Shown here in pieces: positions 49,031 to 58,304 of a stretch of 59,411 bases of DNA. The notes under the pieces are model-generated. The model had not been told where the DNA came from and did no database searches. It saw only the letters and a list, made by a program, of their open reading frames with translations. Source of the stretch: a virus. The stretch spans positions 1 to 59,411 of IMG/VR virus record IMGVR_UViG_3300031659_000008; one strand, 5' to 3'. Each line of letters opens with the position of its first letter. Position 1 is the first letter of the stretch. A program made the position numbers and the translations under genes.

Positions 49031-52000
49031 ATGTACGAAGCAGAAGAGATATTTGGATTAATACCTGAGGGGTATTTTGATGACGCAGAATCTTTTGTAG
49101 ATTATGTAAACAACAATGGCATAGAAGAGTTTTGGGATTTTATGCCAGAAGGCTATTGGGATACAAAAGAAGATTTTCTTATTGGCTTAAAAAAAAAAGA
49201 CGAGAAAGATACGGTTTCCGTATCGGAAGCTGGTTTATTGGAGCAACCTACTCAAGATGATATTAAGGTAAATTCTTTTTCTCAAACTGGAGAGAAAGAT
49301 ACTTTATTAGAAAGAGTCGTTGGTAAAAACGATTTTACAGATTTTTTTGGAGATTTATTTAGAGCTACGGCGCAAGGTTCAGCTCAAGGAGCTACGCTTG
49401 ATGATGCCTTAAAAGTATTTTCAACAGGAGAAGATATATCTACTGAAGATTTAAATGAATATATAGCAGCCGTAAAAAACATGGATAGCTACGGAGCTTC
49501 TGATGAGATGAAAGATTTTGACCGAATATATCGACAGTCTGGTGGAGGTTGGGGAGGTTTTGCAAAAGGTTTAGGAAATAATCTTAGTGTAGCGCCACAG
49601 CTATTGGCATCGTCTATTGCGGCTATGATAAACCCTACAACTGCTTTAGGGGCTGGAACTGGAGCTGCTTTAGGGGCAGGTGCTGGTGCAGTTGCCACTT
49701 CTATATTTGGACCAGGTGCTTTGTTTGGAGCAAGCGCAGGAGCGGTATCAGGAGCTATAGGCGGGATGTCTGGTATACTAGAGGCAGGCCTGTCATACAC
49801 TGAATTTTTAAGAGAAGAGTTAACTGAAAAAGGGTTAAAGTTTGACGATGGTGGAATAAGAAAAGTTCTTGGAGACGAGGATGCCATGAATAGCATTATA
49901 AACAAATCACTAGCAAGAGGTGTATCAATTGCAGCTATAGATGCTTTGTCTGGAGGTCTAGCCACTATGGCTACTAAGGGAGTAGCTAAAGGTATAGCAA
50001 AGGGTATAGGAAAAACCTTAGCCACTACCAGTGGTCTTCTTGTTGAAGGAATTGGAGGTTCTGTCGGTGAGGCCACGGCAAGAGCTTTAACTGGACAGGA
50101 AATGGATATAGCCGAGATTGGTTTTGAGGGAGTAGCAGGTTTATCAACAGCTCCCCTAACAGTTACAAGAGGATTAATTCAAGCTCCTAAATATAAGATA
50201 GGAAAAGACAATGTAAGTAGAGCGGGTTTATTAAAAACATTAAAGACTGCAACTCCAAAACAAATAGCAGCTATGGAGTTTGAAATAAAAAACGACCCTG
50301 ATTTAAAAGCTGTTATTACAGAAAAAAAGAATGATGCCTTAATAGAGTTTAGAGTAATGCAAGCTGCTCCTTATTTAAATGAAGCTGATAAAAAAGCCTC
50401 AATAAAATTAGAGAAGGATAAACAAAAACTTATAGGTAACGACACGGTTTTTGCTAAAAAACAAATATCAGAAATAGATGCTCAACTAAATGAGATAAGA
50501 GAGAAGTATAATTTAAAACAAGAAGAAAATGCCGTTCAAAAGTCAAGCACAGAGAAGGTGGATGTATCAAAACAAACCGGAGATGGCGAAGGAGTGGGAG
50601 TCACAGACACCATCGAATCTACCACAAAGATTACATCCGAAGAAACAGACGTTACTGAGGACCAGGAGATTACGGAGGAAGCTGATGTAACCAAGGTTAC
50701 TGAAGAAGAAAAACTAAAGAAGGTAACAAAAGAAAAAGTTAAAAAGTTAGTTACAGCTCCTCGCAGAATTACTGAGCCTTTCAAGATTGGTCGAACAACA
50801 GTAACCTTAAACGAAGACGGCACGATAAAAAGTGCAGTGAATAGTAAAGGAGTTCCTGTTAAAGAGGCAGCTTTAAAAAGAGTACAGAAGAAAGTTTTAG
50901 AGAGCTTAATTGACATAGACTCCGGAGAAAAAGCCACAGTAGTTGAGGGTATTACTGAACAAGAAGCCCCTGGTTATATAGCAGAGAACAGTAACAATGT
51001 CAGAGAGATAGCAGAAACAATACAGTCTGAAGAAACTAGGATAAAAGAAGCAAATGAGCTGGCAGAAAAAATTAAAACAGAAGATGAAGGATTATTTTCA
51101 TTAACTACCTTAGCTTTTACTCCGGAAAGCTGGGAGGCTGTAAATGGAAATCCGCCTTCAGAAAACATATCTTCAAGTAAGTGGATACGCACAAAAGAAA
51201 AGGGAGGACTAAATTTAGAGGATGGGGTTAACGGTATTACACCAAAAGAAATAGAAAGATTTATACTTGACAACCCAACTGCAGCTGATGTTACACAGAC
51301 AACGGGGGAAGTAACAAATAAAAATGATTTAATATCATTGCAGGAAAAGTTTGAAAGCCTTACGGGGATAGCTCCGACTACTTCTATCGTAGATTTTGTT
51401 ATTGATATCGAAGAGGGTAGAGTTCCTTTAGACTTATTAAAAGCTTTAGAAAAAGAACAGCTTACTCGTCAAGCAGCAGAGCCAGTTGTGTTTGGCAAAA
51501 AGAGAGGACCTTCCGCTAAAAAGATAACGTCTACTCCTAAAAAAGAAGTAACAGTTGATGAGGCTAAAGCCTTAACTGACCAAATTAAATTAGAGGCTAA
51601 AGCGGCACGAGAAGCTAAGTTTGACCAGAGTAAAAGAAGAGAATCTTTATCAAACGCCATAAAACTTATGGGCAATATAGGTCAAATTGCCACTAAAAAA
51701 GTCACTCAATTAATAAATAGTATATCAAAGGTAAATTTAAATAATCCTTTAGCTGTTGAGAAAGCATTAAGGTATGCTGAGAGAGTAATTGAAGACGCTG
51801 AGTATAAAGATAAATTGAGTCAAGCTAAAAAACTTAAGTCTAAAATTAAAAAGGCAACTTCTCCAACTAAAAATGCGATAGCTGAAATGGTTCAGACAGC
51901 TAAAAAGTTTTTAGATATAGACATAGACCTTGTTGAAAACATAGATGAGTATCTGTCAAGAGCTCGAGTGTTAAGTGATGGTATTATACCTGCCACACAA

Positions 52001-54859
52001 AGAGCTGGTAAAGTAAAAGTTAGCGAACAAGCCAACATAAAAGAGACTAAAAAGTATTCTTCAGAACAAATACGCAAGCAAGACCAGGTGGCTTTGGAAG
52101 CGGAGATAGCTACTTTTGAAGAAATAACAGGCATAGACTCTGAAGATTTTAGTATTGAAGAGATGCGGGCTATTATATATGACCAGGGAGAAACACAGAC
52201 AGCAACAGAAAAAGCTGAAGCCAAAGAAAAATTAATAAAGGCGGGAGTTAAAAAAGCTTCAAGTCCTTATGCCGCTATAGTTGCTAGTATTTTAAGAGGA
52301 GGAACTTACTCTGTAACCAATACCGGAGAGAAAATAAAACTTACTAATCAAAAAAGGTCTTTAGTAAGTAAGCTATTAAAGGTTGATTTAAAAAAATTAA
52401 ATGCAGTTGAGTCTTTGCAATACCTAAACTCCTTAGTTAACTTCACTAACAATGGTTCTGTTGGCGGCATGAACGCTTTTATAAAACAATATGAAGGAAA
52501 GCTACAGGCAGAAAAACTAGAAGCGGAAGGTATAGAGTCCTCTGCTTTTTCTAAATTTTTAAATAACACAAAAGCTTGGTGGGGTCAATTTTTAGCAACA
52601 TTGCCAAATGTTTTTGATTTAATGTTTGATTCGCAAAGGATAGGCGCTAAGGTCATGGAGGCTATGGGTTTGAAAGAGGTGATAAATGGTTCTTCTTTAG
52701 CTACAAGACAGATACAAAGAATTAGTGAAGATTTTGTAAATGCTTTTAAAAATAGAACTGTTAATGGTAAGAATTTTTTTGCCACTGAAAATATTTCTGA
52801 AAGAGGTATGGTTGCTTTTATGAAAAGAACCATAGAAGGAACTGAGCAAGAGCAACAACAAGAATTTGAAAGAAGAAAAAATCTTATTAAAGAAAGTTAC
52901 GAACTATTAATATCTTCAGATGATAAAAATCTTCAACAAGAAGGTAAAATATATGAAGAGATTTATAATCGTAGCATAAAAGATTCAAAAACAGTTACAG
53001 ACATAGAGGCAAAAACAGATAAGTCTATATTGGAAGGTGTGGATTATGTAACTAAAATTTGGGAAAGCACATACCCTGAATTAAGTGAGGTGTCTTTAGA
53101 GGTTTATAATAAAGCTTTAGGAAATGATTTAAATTATACTCCTGACACTTACAAAAGAATTAGTGAGTTAGATGAAACAAGGGATATAACTGAACCAGTT
53201 TTTAATCCTGATAATAGAAAATCAGTTTATGATAAAGAGTCTCGTGTTTTAAAACCTGCTACTCAACCAAAAACTTTGCCTAAGGGCAGGGTATTAAGCT
53301 TTAGTTTTGATGCAGATAATATGCGTCATTTAGAAGCTGCCTTAACAGATATAAATACAGCACCGGGTATTCAACAAATAAAAGGTTTTAGAAACTCTGA
53401 GAGTTATAAAAAAATATTTCCTACAGAACAGGAAAGAACTTTAGTTGAAGATAGGGTAAATAAATATGTAGATAAAAAAAGAGGAGTAGATTATATTTCT
53501 CCTGGAAATGTTAAGTTTTTAAAAACAATAAATACTTTAGCAAGAATAGGTGTAGCTCGAACATTAGCTGGTGTCACACAGCCTTTTAAACAATTTGTTC
53601 CTTTTATAAATACTTTTTTTAATGCAGGTATAAATGTATTGCCTGGGTTTGCTGCTGCACATAATTCTCAAGCTGTTGAGGCTTTAAACAGGCTTGGGAT
53701 TGGAGTATCCACTAGAGGTTTAGAATCTCAAACAGGTGTTGAAGGTTTGTCAAGTAAACTTAAAAAAGCAGAGGAGGGAAGTACAGGGTCTTTAAGTACA
53801 AACTTAAAAAAACTTAGTGAATTTGCTATTAGAAATTCTTTAGTAAGGCCAGATGTGTTTACTGCTCAAGCTTCTTTCTTTGCATATTATAATCAAGCAC
53901 TTCAGAAAAAAAATAAAGAAATGCCTGCTGATTGGTCTAACTATAAATGGGATATGGATGCGGTAAATTACGCACAACAGCAAGTTGACCGACAACAGAA
54001 TGTATCAGATAGTGATTTGCAGGGCGAATTATTTAGTTCACAAAATCCTATAAATCAAGTAATAAGAAAAATTGCTTTTCCTTTTGCAAACTTTTTAACC
54101 AATCAAAAAACAAGAATGTATGCTGATATTAATACCTTATTTAAGAATCAGGCAAGAGTAACTTCTGAAGACAGGGTTAAAGCGATTAGGTCTTTATCTG
54201 GATTGGGTGCGGAGACATTCGCTTTTAATATTCTTGGATATCAAATTACTCAACTGTTAGTGGGTGCTTCTTTTATGCTTATGGGTCAGGATGAAAGTGA
54301 AAGTGAAGAGGAAAAAAGAAAAGCGTTTCAAAAAATAGGTAGAAAAGGAAACGCAATAGCTGATGTAGTATCTCCTATACCAATTTTAAATGAATCAAGT
54401 TTAGGCCTTTTAAATTATATAATAAAATCAACAAGTAGCGATGAAAATCCATTGCAGTTTTTTGATAATGATGAAAAAAACTTATTAGAACAATTAGGTG
54501 TGTTAGGTATAGGGGTGCAAAAAGCTCGAACATTAGCGGAGTTAATTATGATATCAAACACAGGAGTGTCCAAGAAAGAATACATGGGTAAGGTTACTGA
54601 GCGTAAACTTAATAAAAAACAACAAGAGGCGATTACTATTAATGCATTAGCATATATGTTTTATACGGCAGGTTTATTGCCGGCGGAAGTTGGATATATA
54701 ACGGATAGGAATTTAAAATTAGTGAAGAAAGCTCCAGGAAAAGGAATAAGTCAAAGCGCTTTGAAAAAAGTAAATCTAAAATTGTGGAGACAGTTGTATG
54801 GGCCTGGCTCTATAAATGCAGAGATAAAAAAACAAAAGAAAAAACTTTCTAAAAATTAG
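49031..54859 (+). CDS. Giant ejection protein, gp16-like (1942 residues)
   Basis: The third internal virion protein candidate. The N-terminus has two copies of an IPEGYFDDAESF/MPEGYWDTKEDF motif (residues about 10-55). An Ala/Gly-rich hydrophobic region at about 190-250 (GAGTGAALGAGAGAVATSIF) may insert in the inner membrane. A long charged region, with acidic clusters and many KxxE stretches, lies at about 480-900. The C-terminal part (LARIGVARTLAGVTQPFKQF) resembles crAss-like cargo-type proteins. It would assist DNA translocation. No lysozyme or transglycosylase motif was found. Confidence 0.65.
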   Translation: MYEAEEIFGLIPEGYFDDAESFVDYVNNNGIEEFWDFMPEGYWDTKEDFLIGLKKKDEKDTVSVSEAGLLEQPTQDDIKVNSFSQTGEKDTLLERVVGKNDFTDFFGDLFRATAQGSAQGATLDDALKVFSTGEDISTEDLNEYIAAVKNMDSYGASDEMKDFDRIYRQSGGGWGGFAKGLGNNLSVAPQLLASSIAAMINPTTALGAGTGAALGAGAGAVATSIFGPGALFGASAGAVSGAIGGMSGILEAGLSYTEFLREELTEKGLKFDDGGIRKVLGDEDAMNSIINKSLARGVSIAAIDALSGGLATMATKGVAKGIAKGIGKTLATTSGLLVEGIGGSVGEATARALTGQEMDIAEIGFEGVAGLSTAPLTVTRGLIQAPKYKIGKDNVSRAGLLKTLKTATPKQIAAMEFEIKNDPDLKAVITEKKNDALIEFRVMQAAPYLNEADKKASIKLEKDKQKLIGNDTVFAKKQISEIDAQLNEIREKYNLKQEENAVQKSSTEKVDVSKQTGDGEGVGVTDTIESTTKITSEETDVTEDQEITEEADVTKVTEEEKLKKVTKEKVKKLVTAPRRITEPFKIGRTTVTLNEDGTIKSAVNSKGVPVKEAALKRVQKKVLESLIDIDSGEKATVVEGITEQEAPGYIAENSNNVREIAETIQSEETRIKEANELAEKIKTEDEGLFSLTTLAFTPESWEAVNGNPPSENISSSKWIRTKEKGGLNLEDGVNGITPKEIERFILDNPTAADVTQTTGEVTNKNDLISLQEKFESLTGIAPTTSIVDFVIDIEEGRVPLDLLKALEKEQLTRQAAEPVVFGKKRGPSAKKITSTPKKEVTVDEAKALTDQIKLEAKAAREAKFDQSKRRESLSNAIKLMGNIGQIATKKVTQLINSISKVNLNNPLAVEKALRYAERVIEDAEYKDKLSQAKKLKSKIKKATSPTKNAIAEMVQTAKKFLDIDIDLVENIDEYLSRARVLSDGIIPATQRAGKVKVSEQANIKETKKYSSEQIRKQDQVALEAEIATFEEITGIDSEDFSIEEMRAIIYDQGETQTATEKAEAKEKLIKAGVKKASSPYAAIVASILRGGTYSVTNTGEKIKLTNQKRSLVSKLLKVDLKKLNAVESLQYLNSLVNFTNNGSVGGMNAFIKQYEGKLQAEKLEAEGIESSAFSKFLNNTKAWWGQFLATLPNVFDLMFDSQRIGAKVMEAMGLKEVINGSSLATRQIQRISEDFVNAFKNRTVNGKNFFATENISERGMVAFMKRTIEGTEQEQQQEFERRKNLIKESYELLISSDDKNLQQEGKIYEEIYNRSIKDSKTVTDIEAKTDKSILEGVDYVTKIWESTYPELSEVSLEVYNKALGNDLNYTPDTYKRISELDETRDITEPVFNPDNRKSVYDKESRVLKPATQPKTLPKGRVLSFSFDADNMRHLEAALTDINTAPGIQQIKGFRNSESYKKIFPTEQERTLVEDRVNKYVDKKRGVDYISPGNVKFLKTINTLARIGVARTLAGVTQPFKQFVPFINTFFNAGINVLPGFAAAHNSQAVEALNRLGIGVSTRGLESQTGVEGLSSKLKKAEEGSTGSLSTNLKKLSEFAIRNSLVRPDVFTAQASFFAYYNQALQKKNKEMPADWSNYKWDMDAVNYAQQQVDRQQNVSDSDLQGELFSSQNPINQVIRKIAFPFANFLTNQKTRMYADINTLFKNQARVTSEDRVKAIRSLSGLGAETFAFNILGYQITQLLVGASFMLMGQDESESEEEKRKAFQKIGRKGNAIADVVSPIPILNESSLGLLNYIIKSTSSDENPLQFFDNDEKNLLEQLGVLGIGVQKARTLAELIMISNTGVSKKEYMGKVTERKLNKKQQEAITINALAYMFYTAGLLPAEVGYITDRNLKLVKKAPGKGISQSALKKVNLKLWRQLYGPGSINAEIKKQKKKLSKN

Positions 54860-54929
54860 TTAAAGTATAAAATAGTATATGGAATACCATAGCGCTGCAT
54901 TAATCATAAGCACTGCTATTAATTCTTTT

Positions 54930-55310
54930 TTAGGCTCTGACATATTTAAATATTTTTTTATTTTTAAAAGATAATATCAATTCTCCTGAATCTGACCAAT
55001 TTGAATCTCCTTCAAGTTGCTCCACAGGAAGATAGAGTATTCCGTCTATGCAGGACCATATCATAACAGCACTAAGTCTTTTATCTCTTAACTTAATTAT
55101 TTTACGGGCATCTGCAGTAAGGGGAAAAGAATTTTTCATTTCTGTTTCAAGAACTTTTACTTCAGCATAACCTATAACAGATTTGTTTTCTCCAAATAAT
55201 CTAAAGTCTACGTCACTAGGGCTAAGTTTTTTGTAGGTGCCGCTAGTCCTTCTTAAGTAAAGCTTGACTGCTGCTTTTTCTTTTTTTAAATCCTGGTCTA
55301 ATTCAAACAT
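54930..55310 (-). CDS. Small PD-(D/E)XK nuclease-like protein
   Basis: The frame is open to 55364, but ATG 55310 overlaps the phosphoesterase stop (TAATG), so I take the 126-residue form (MFELDQDLKKEKAAVKLYLR). It shows DVDFRLF and, twenty residues on, YAEVKVLE: an Asp and a Glu-x-Lys pair typical of PD-(D/E)XK nucleases. It is the last leftward gene, converging on the ejection-protein gene. It may resolve or process replication intermediates. Confidence 0.6.
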   Translation of the reverse strand: MFELDQDLKKEKAAVKLYLRRTSGTYKKLSPSDVDFRLFGENKSVIGYAEVKVLETEMKNSFPLTADARKIIKLRDKRLSAVMIWSCIDGILYLPVEQLEGDSNWSDSGELILSFKNKKIFKYVRA

Positions 55311-56026
55311 TATAGTTCCATTAAGCAATTTATAGCTGTGTGTCCTCCTAATACCACTCCACACCCAATTGCTTGCTTCTTAAAGTTCTTTGCGTATGCT
55401 GTTGCGTACGAGCTTCCGTCCACACCGCAGCCCACCTGCATTCCGAAGACCTTGAAATTTCTTCCAACTGACCACATTGTGTAACATTGCGTGTGGATAT
55501 GGCCTTGAACCGTGCTCATCATGTCGTTTTTCGACTTTGTGCTAGCGGTTCCTCCTTCCCCGTGAATAAATTGTACGTTGTCATAAACAATACGTTCAGT
55601 CCAGTTCCAATTAGTTCCCAGTACTTCGTTGTATGATTTAATCCAAGCACTAGGGATGTCTGATGTCTGTGCCTTACGCATCACTAGGCGGTCGTGATTT
55701 CCAATCAGTACGTCAGCTACAGGGAACGCATCACTCCATCTCTTAACGGCTCTAATTGCGTATTCAAGCTCATCCAAACCTCCCATAGCATCGCTAGATG
55801 TCTCATGATAGCTCGTATAATGGTTGTCTATTATGTCCCCTATGTATATTACTTGATTGCATAAGTATTTAGAGTAAGTCTCCTGGCAAAATTCTAAGTA
55901 TCCATCGAGTTCAAACGGAGCGTGTATGTCTCCAATCACAAGAATACGTCTCTCATCCGTGTTTAAGTTGTCGTAGGCTATCTTTTTATCGCCTTTAAGT
56001 CTAGGTCTGAAGTCTTTAAATCTCAT
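55310..56026 (-). CDS. Calcineurin-like metallophosphoesterase
   Basis: This 238-residue protein has all metallophosphoesterase motifs: VIGDIHAPF (about 32), IGDIIDNHY, IGNHDRL, FIHGEGG and QGHIHTQ. It binds two metals. Family members hydrolyse phosphodiesters or nucleotides; phage versions can be nucleases or nucleotide phosphatases. GC content looks higher here than in neighbouring genes, possibly from recent acquisition. It is coupled to the downstream nuclease gene. Confidence 0.85.
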   Translation of the reverse strand: MRFKDFRPRLKGDKKIAYDNLNTDERRILVIGDIHAPFELDGYLEFCQETYSKYLCNQVIYIGDIIDNHYTSYHETSSDAMGGLDELEYAIRAVKRWSDAFPVADVLIGNHDRLVMRKAQTSDIPSAWIKSYNEVLGTNWNWTERIVYDNVQFIHGEGGTASTKSKNDMMSTVQGHIHTQCYTMWSVGRNFKVFGMQVGCGVDGSSYATAYAKNFKKQAIGCGVVLGGHTAINCLMEL

Positions 56027-56198
56027 CTTGAACCGATTCTAGTACTGACTTTAAGTTTTTTATTAACTTATTAATTTCCTGTTTTAGTTCAGGGAATTCC
56101 TCATCTATTAAGTGTTCATAGATTTGGTTTGAAGAGTTGTGAATATCATTCATTATAAAATTAATATTCTGTACTCTTTTACTTTCAAAATATTTCAT
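56016..56198 (-). CDS. 60-residue helical protein
   Basis: ATG 56198 (MKYFESKRVQNINFIMNDIH) encodes a helical, charged protein. Its end overlaps the phosphoesterase start by 11 bases. It may be an accessory factor. The family is unknown. Confidence 0.55.
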   Translation of the reverse strand: MKYFESKRVQNINFIMNDIHNSSNQIYEHLIDEEFPELKQEINKLIKNLKSVLESVQDEI

Positions 56199-56208
56199 GC
56201 CATTTTTA

Positions 56209-56439
56209 TTAGTCCATGTGGTATAGGAGTTTTTCCCCTAACTTACTGTCTACTTTTTTGATGGCGTGGTATAATTTTTTAGATTTTCTTTTAGTTTCTT
56301 CTTTATGTGTCTTTAGGGTTTCTTTACCCATGTTACAATACATATCAGCATCTATCTCTAAAAGAGTATCAATTTTTTTCTTAATACTCCAAGAGCTAAA
56401 GCCTAAAATTTTATCTATATCTTCTACTCTATAAATCAT
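56209..56439 (-). CDS. 76-residue basic helical protein
   Basis: MIYRVEDIDKILGFSSWSIK begins like a MerR/Xis-type winged helix (a pattern ILGFS-x-WSIKKKIDTL). A strongly basic helix (KTHKEETKRKSKKLYHAIKK) follows. It may bind DNA, but the family is not certain. Confidence 0.55.
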   Translation of the reverse strand: MIYRVEDIDKILGFSSWSIKKKIDTLLEIDADMYCNMGKETLKTHKEETKRKSKKLYHAIKKVDSKLGEKLLYHMD

Positions 56440-56481
56440 AATGTTATAAAGTTATAAAAAAAATCCGTAAGTTGTTAAAAA

Positions 56482-57015
56482 TCAGGTAAAAATGTTTTGG
56501 TCTTCAGGAGCATAGATTTTTTCAGCTACAAATAAGTCAATTATTTTTTCTTTATATTGATGGGGAATTTTCAATACTCCTCTATGTACTTTAAGCATCA
56601 AATCTCTTCTTTCCCTGTCTCTTTCTATTAAAGTTTTGTTTTGTGCTTTCAAAAAAGTAAGCTCCTGATATATTGTCTGGTCTGGCTTTAGATGTGGAAT
56701 TATTTTTTTTAATTCTTCTAAAGCTTTGTTATATTTTTGTGAGAAATTAACGTCTGTTTTTACTAACATATCTGCTGATTTACAATTATGCAGCACTGAA
56801 GAATGGTCTTTTCCCTTATACTTAGGTCCTGCCCACAACTGTCCTATGCTGGTTAGTGATAAATTTGTAGCATCTCTAATTAGTTTCATGGATATTGCCC
56901 TGTAGTCCACAAGGTCTCTCCCTCTATAGCTAGGGTTCTTTAGGACTTTGCAGTCAAATTGTTCTTTCATTATTCTTAGCACTGCCTCAATAATGTTTTC
57001 TTCTTTCTTTGTCAT
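56482..57015 (-). CDS. DnaA domain IV-like protein with coiled coil (second copy)
   Basis: In this 177-residue protein, residues about 30-80 (RDLVDYRAISMKLIRDATNL, SIGQLWAGP, YKGKDHSSVLHNCKSA) match DnaA domain IV, including the GKDHSSVLH signature that reads the DnaA box. The AAA+ domain is absent. A C-terminal coiled coil (LTFLKAQNKTLIERDRERRD) may dimerise it. It could recognise the TGTCGA iterons or host DnaA boxes and steer replication initiation. Confidence 0.75.
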   Translation of the reverse strand: MTKKEENIIEAVLRIMKEQFDCKVLKNPSYRGRDLVDYRAISMKLIRDATNLSLTSIGQLWAGPKYKGKDHSSVLHNCKSADMLVKTDVNFSQKYNKALEELKKIIPHLKPDQTIYQELTFLKAQNKTLIERDRERRDLMLKVHRGVLKIPHQYKEKIIDLFVAEKIYAPEDQNIFT

Positions 57016-57016
57016 A

Positions 57017-57331
57017 TTATTTTATTATTTTATTTAAGTTATATAAATCTAAGTATTCGTCAGAGGTAATGTCAGATATTTGAAAGAAATAAGGGCTATC
57101 TCCTTTTTCATATATGAATCTTAATGAAAAATAAACAGGGTCATTCAGTTCAATTACTCCTCCAATTAATTGAGACCTTCTGTCTTTTTCTTGTATTTGC
57201 TCAACAGCACACTCTATTTTTAATACCATTAGCGTAGCTAATTTTAAGTCTAAATCTTCTAACGTTAATACTACCGCATCATCTAATTCGTAATATTTTT
57301 CAACCCCTGTATACTTCTGTAATAAGTCCAT
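57017..57331 (-). CDS. 104-residue acidic hypothetical protein
   Basis: MDLLQKYTGVEKYYELDDAV begins an acidic protein with alternating strands and helices. It sits between the VRR-NUC and DnaA-like genes and overlaps the former by 32 bases. No family was recognised. Confidence 0.55.
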   Translation of the reverse strand: MDLLQKYTGVEKYYELDDAVVLTLEDLDLKLATLMVLKIECAVEQIQEKDRRSQLIGGVIELNDPVYFSLRFIYEKGDSPYFFQISDITSDEYLDLYNLNKIIK

Positions 57332-57539
57332 GCTTTTTTAATTCTTTTAATCTATATTCCTGGAGAGGCGACACCTTTCCTTTTTTTGTTTTTACTTCAC
57401 TAAATATTACATTACAGTTTGGGGGTATCCCAATTATATCTGGTATACCATTCTTATTTGTTTTAATTAGTTTAATTACATAGTATCCTAGGGCTTCTAG
57501 TTCTTTAATTCTTTTAGACTGAATCTGTTGTTCGGTCAT
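57300..57539 (-). CDS. VRR-NUC domain nuclease
   Basis: This 79-residue protein is a minimal VRR-NUC domain. ELEALGYYVIKLIKTNKNGI, PDIIGI (catalytic Asp), FSEVKTKKGKVSPLQEYRLK (Glu-x-Lys with conserved Gln) and the ending HGLITEVYRG are all in order. Such small phage proteins cut branched DNA such as flaps or Holliday junctions. It would work with the replication helicase. Confidence 0.85.
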   Translation of the reverse strand: MTEQQIQSKRIKELEALGYYVIKLIKTNKNGIPDIIGIPPNCNVIFSEVKTKKGKVSPLQEYRLKELKKHGLITEVYRG

Positions 57540-57916
57540 AATTCTATTTTGAAGTTCTTCAATATATCGTTAATCTTATCTTTTACCGAACCACTCCTGT
57601 TGTACCAATTGCCTTGATAATAAAGTTTATAAACTTCACATTTATCTAACGGAATGTCTGTGGTCTCATCATCATGCTCGTGATGTACAAAGATAATAAA
57701 AGATTTGCCGGTGTGCCAACTATTACATATACGCTCTAACATAAGTCTTTGACCTGTTGACATCTCACTACCCTTATATTTTACTTCGCCGAGTATCAAC
57801 ACTTCATTCTTAAACTCTAAAACAAAGTCAATATCAGATGGGTGAATTTTTCCCCATTGCACTCCTTCAAAGTCAATGCCTTGCTTACCTTGATTGCTAT
57901 TATTTAGTAGTCCCAT
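57536..57916 (-). CDS. PD-(D/E)XK nuclease-like protein
   Basis: This 126-residue protein has DIDFVLEFKNEVLILGEVKY, an Asp and Glu-x-Lys pair about 14 residues apart. The helix TGQRLMLERICNSWHTGKSF and strand FIIFVHHE follow. This is a typical compact endonuclease fold. A VRR-NUC gene lies directly downstream with an ATGA overlap. It may process replication intermediates or host DNA. Confidence 0.65.
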   Translation of the reverse strand: MGLLNNSNQGKQGIDFEGVQWGKIHPSDIDFVLEFKNEVLILGEVKYKGSEMSTGQRLMLERICNSWHTGKSFIIFVHHEHDDETTDIPLDKCEVYKLYYQGNWYNRSGSVKDKINDILKNFKIEL

Positions 57917-57935
57917 TAATCCTCTGTTCGGTAAT

Positions 57936-58073
57936 TTATAAATCTTTCAACCATGAGCTATCCCACAAATCATTGTCGGTTAGGTATTTAGGAGACAGAA
58001 GAGGATAAAAAACTGTTGTCGGCTCTCCATAATACCATTCTGTTTTTACTGTATAGTCATTATCTCTATCCAT
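57936..58073 (-). CDS. 45-residue hypothetical protein
   Basis: ATG 58073 (MDRDNDYTVKTEWYYGEPTT) to TAA 57936. The segment VFYPLLSPKYLTDNDLWDSS is aromatic and Pro-rich. It fills the gap between the nuclease and the 73-residue gene. No family was recognised. Confidence 0.5.
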   Translation of the reverse strand: MDRDNDYTVKTEWYYGEPTTVFYPLLSPKYLTDNDLWDSSWLKDL

Positions 58074-58080
58074 TATAAAT

Positions 58081-58302
58081 TTAATAAATTATTTCTCCTT
58101 TTTTATTTCTTGTGTATTCAGATTTATATCTTAAATTTTTATATTTTTCATTACATTTTATCTCATAGGTCATTATATCTCCATAACAATTATATGTAGT
58201 TTCATAGCCAAGGTTTTTATCAAACTTTAAATAACTATACCGCATTTCTTTTTTTGAATTGTAAAGTTTTAAATTTTTATTTTCTCCTAATATATTTTTC
58301 AT
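58081..58302 (-). CDS. 73-residue Tyr/Lys-rich protein
   Basis: MKNILGENKNLKLYNSKKEM begins a beta-rich protein with repeated Y-x-x-x-G/N patterns (YETTYNCYGDIMTYEIKCNE), similar to short repeat proteins found in flavobacterial phages. It lies two bases past the helicase stop. The function is unknown. Confidence 0.6.
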   Translation of the reverse strand: MKNILGENKNLKLYNSKKEMRYSYLKFDKNLGYETTYNCYGDIMTYEIKCNEKYKNLRYKSEYTRNKKGEIIY

Positions 58303-58304
58303 AA

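Noticed and set aside
49489-53000. Several minus-strand frames of 68-195 codons inside the giant ejection protein
   Set aside because: They are antisense to a long uninterrupted frame and show Ala/Pro/Ser composition mirrored from it.
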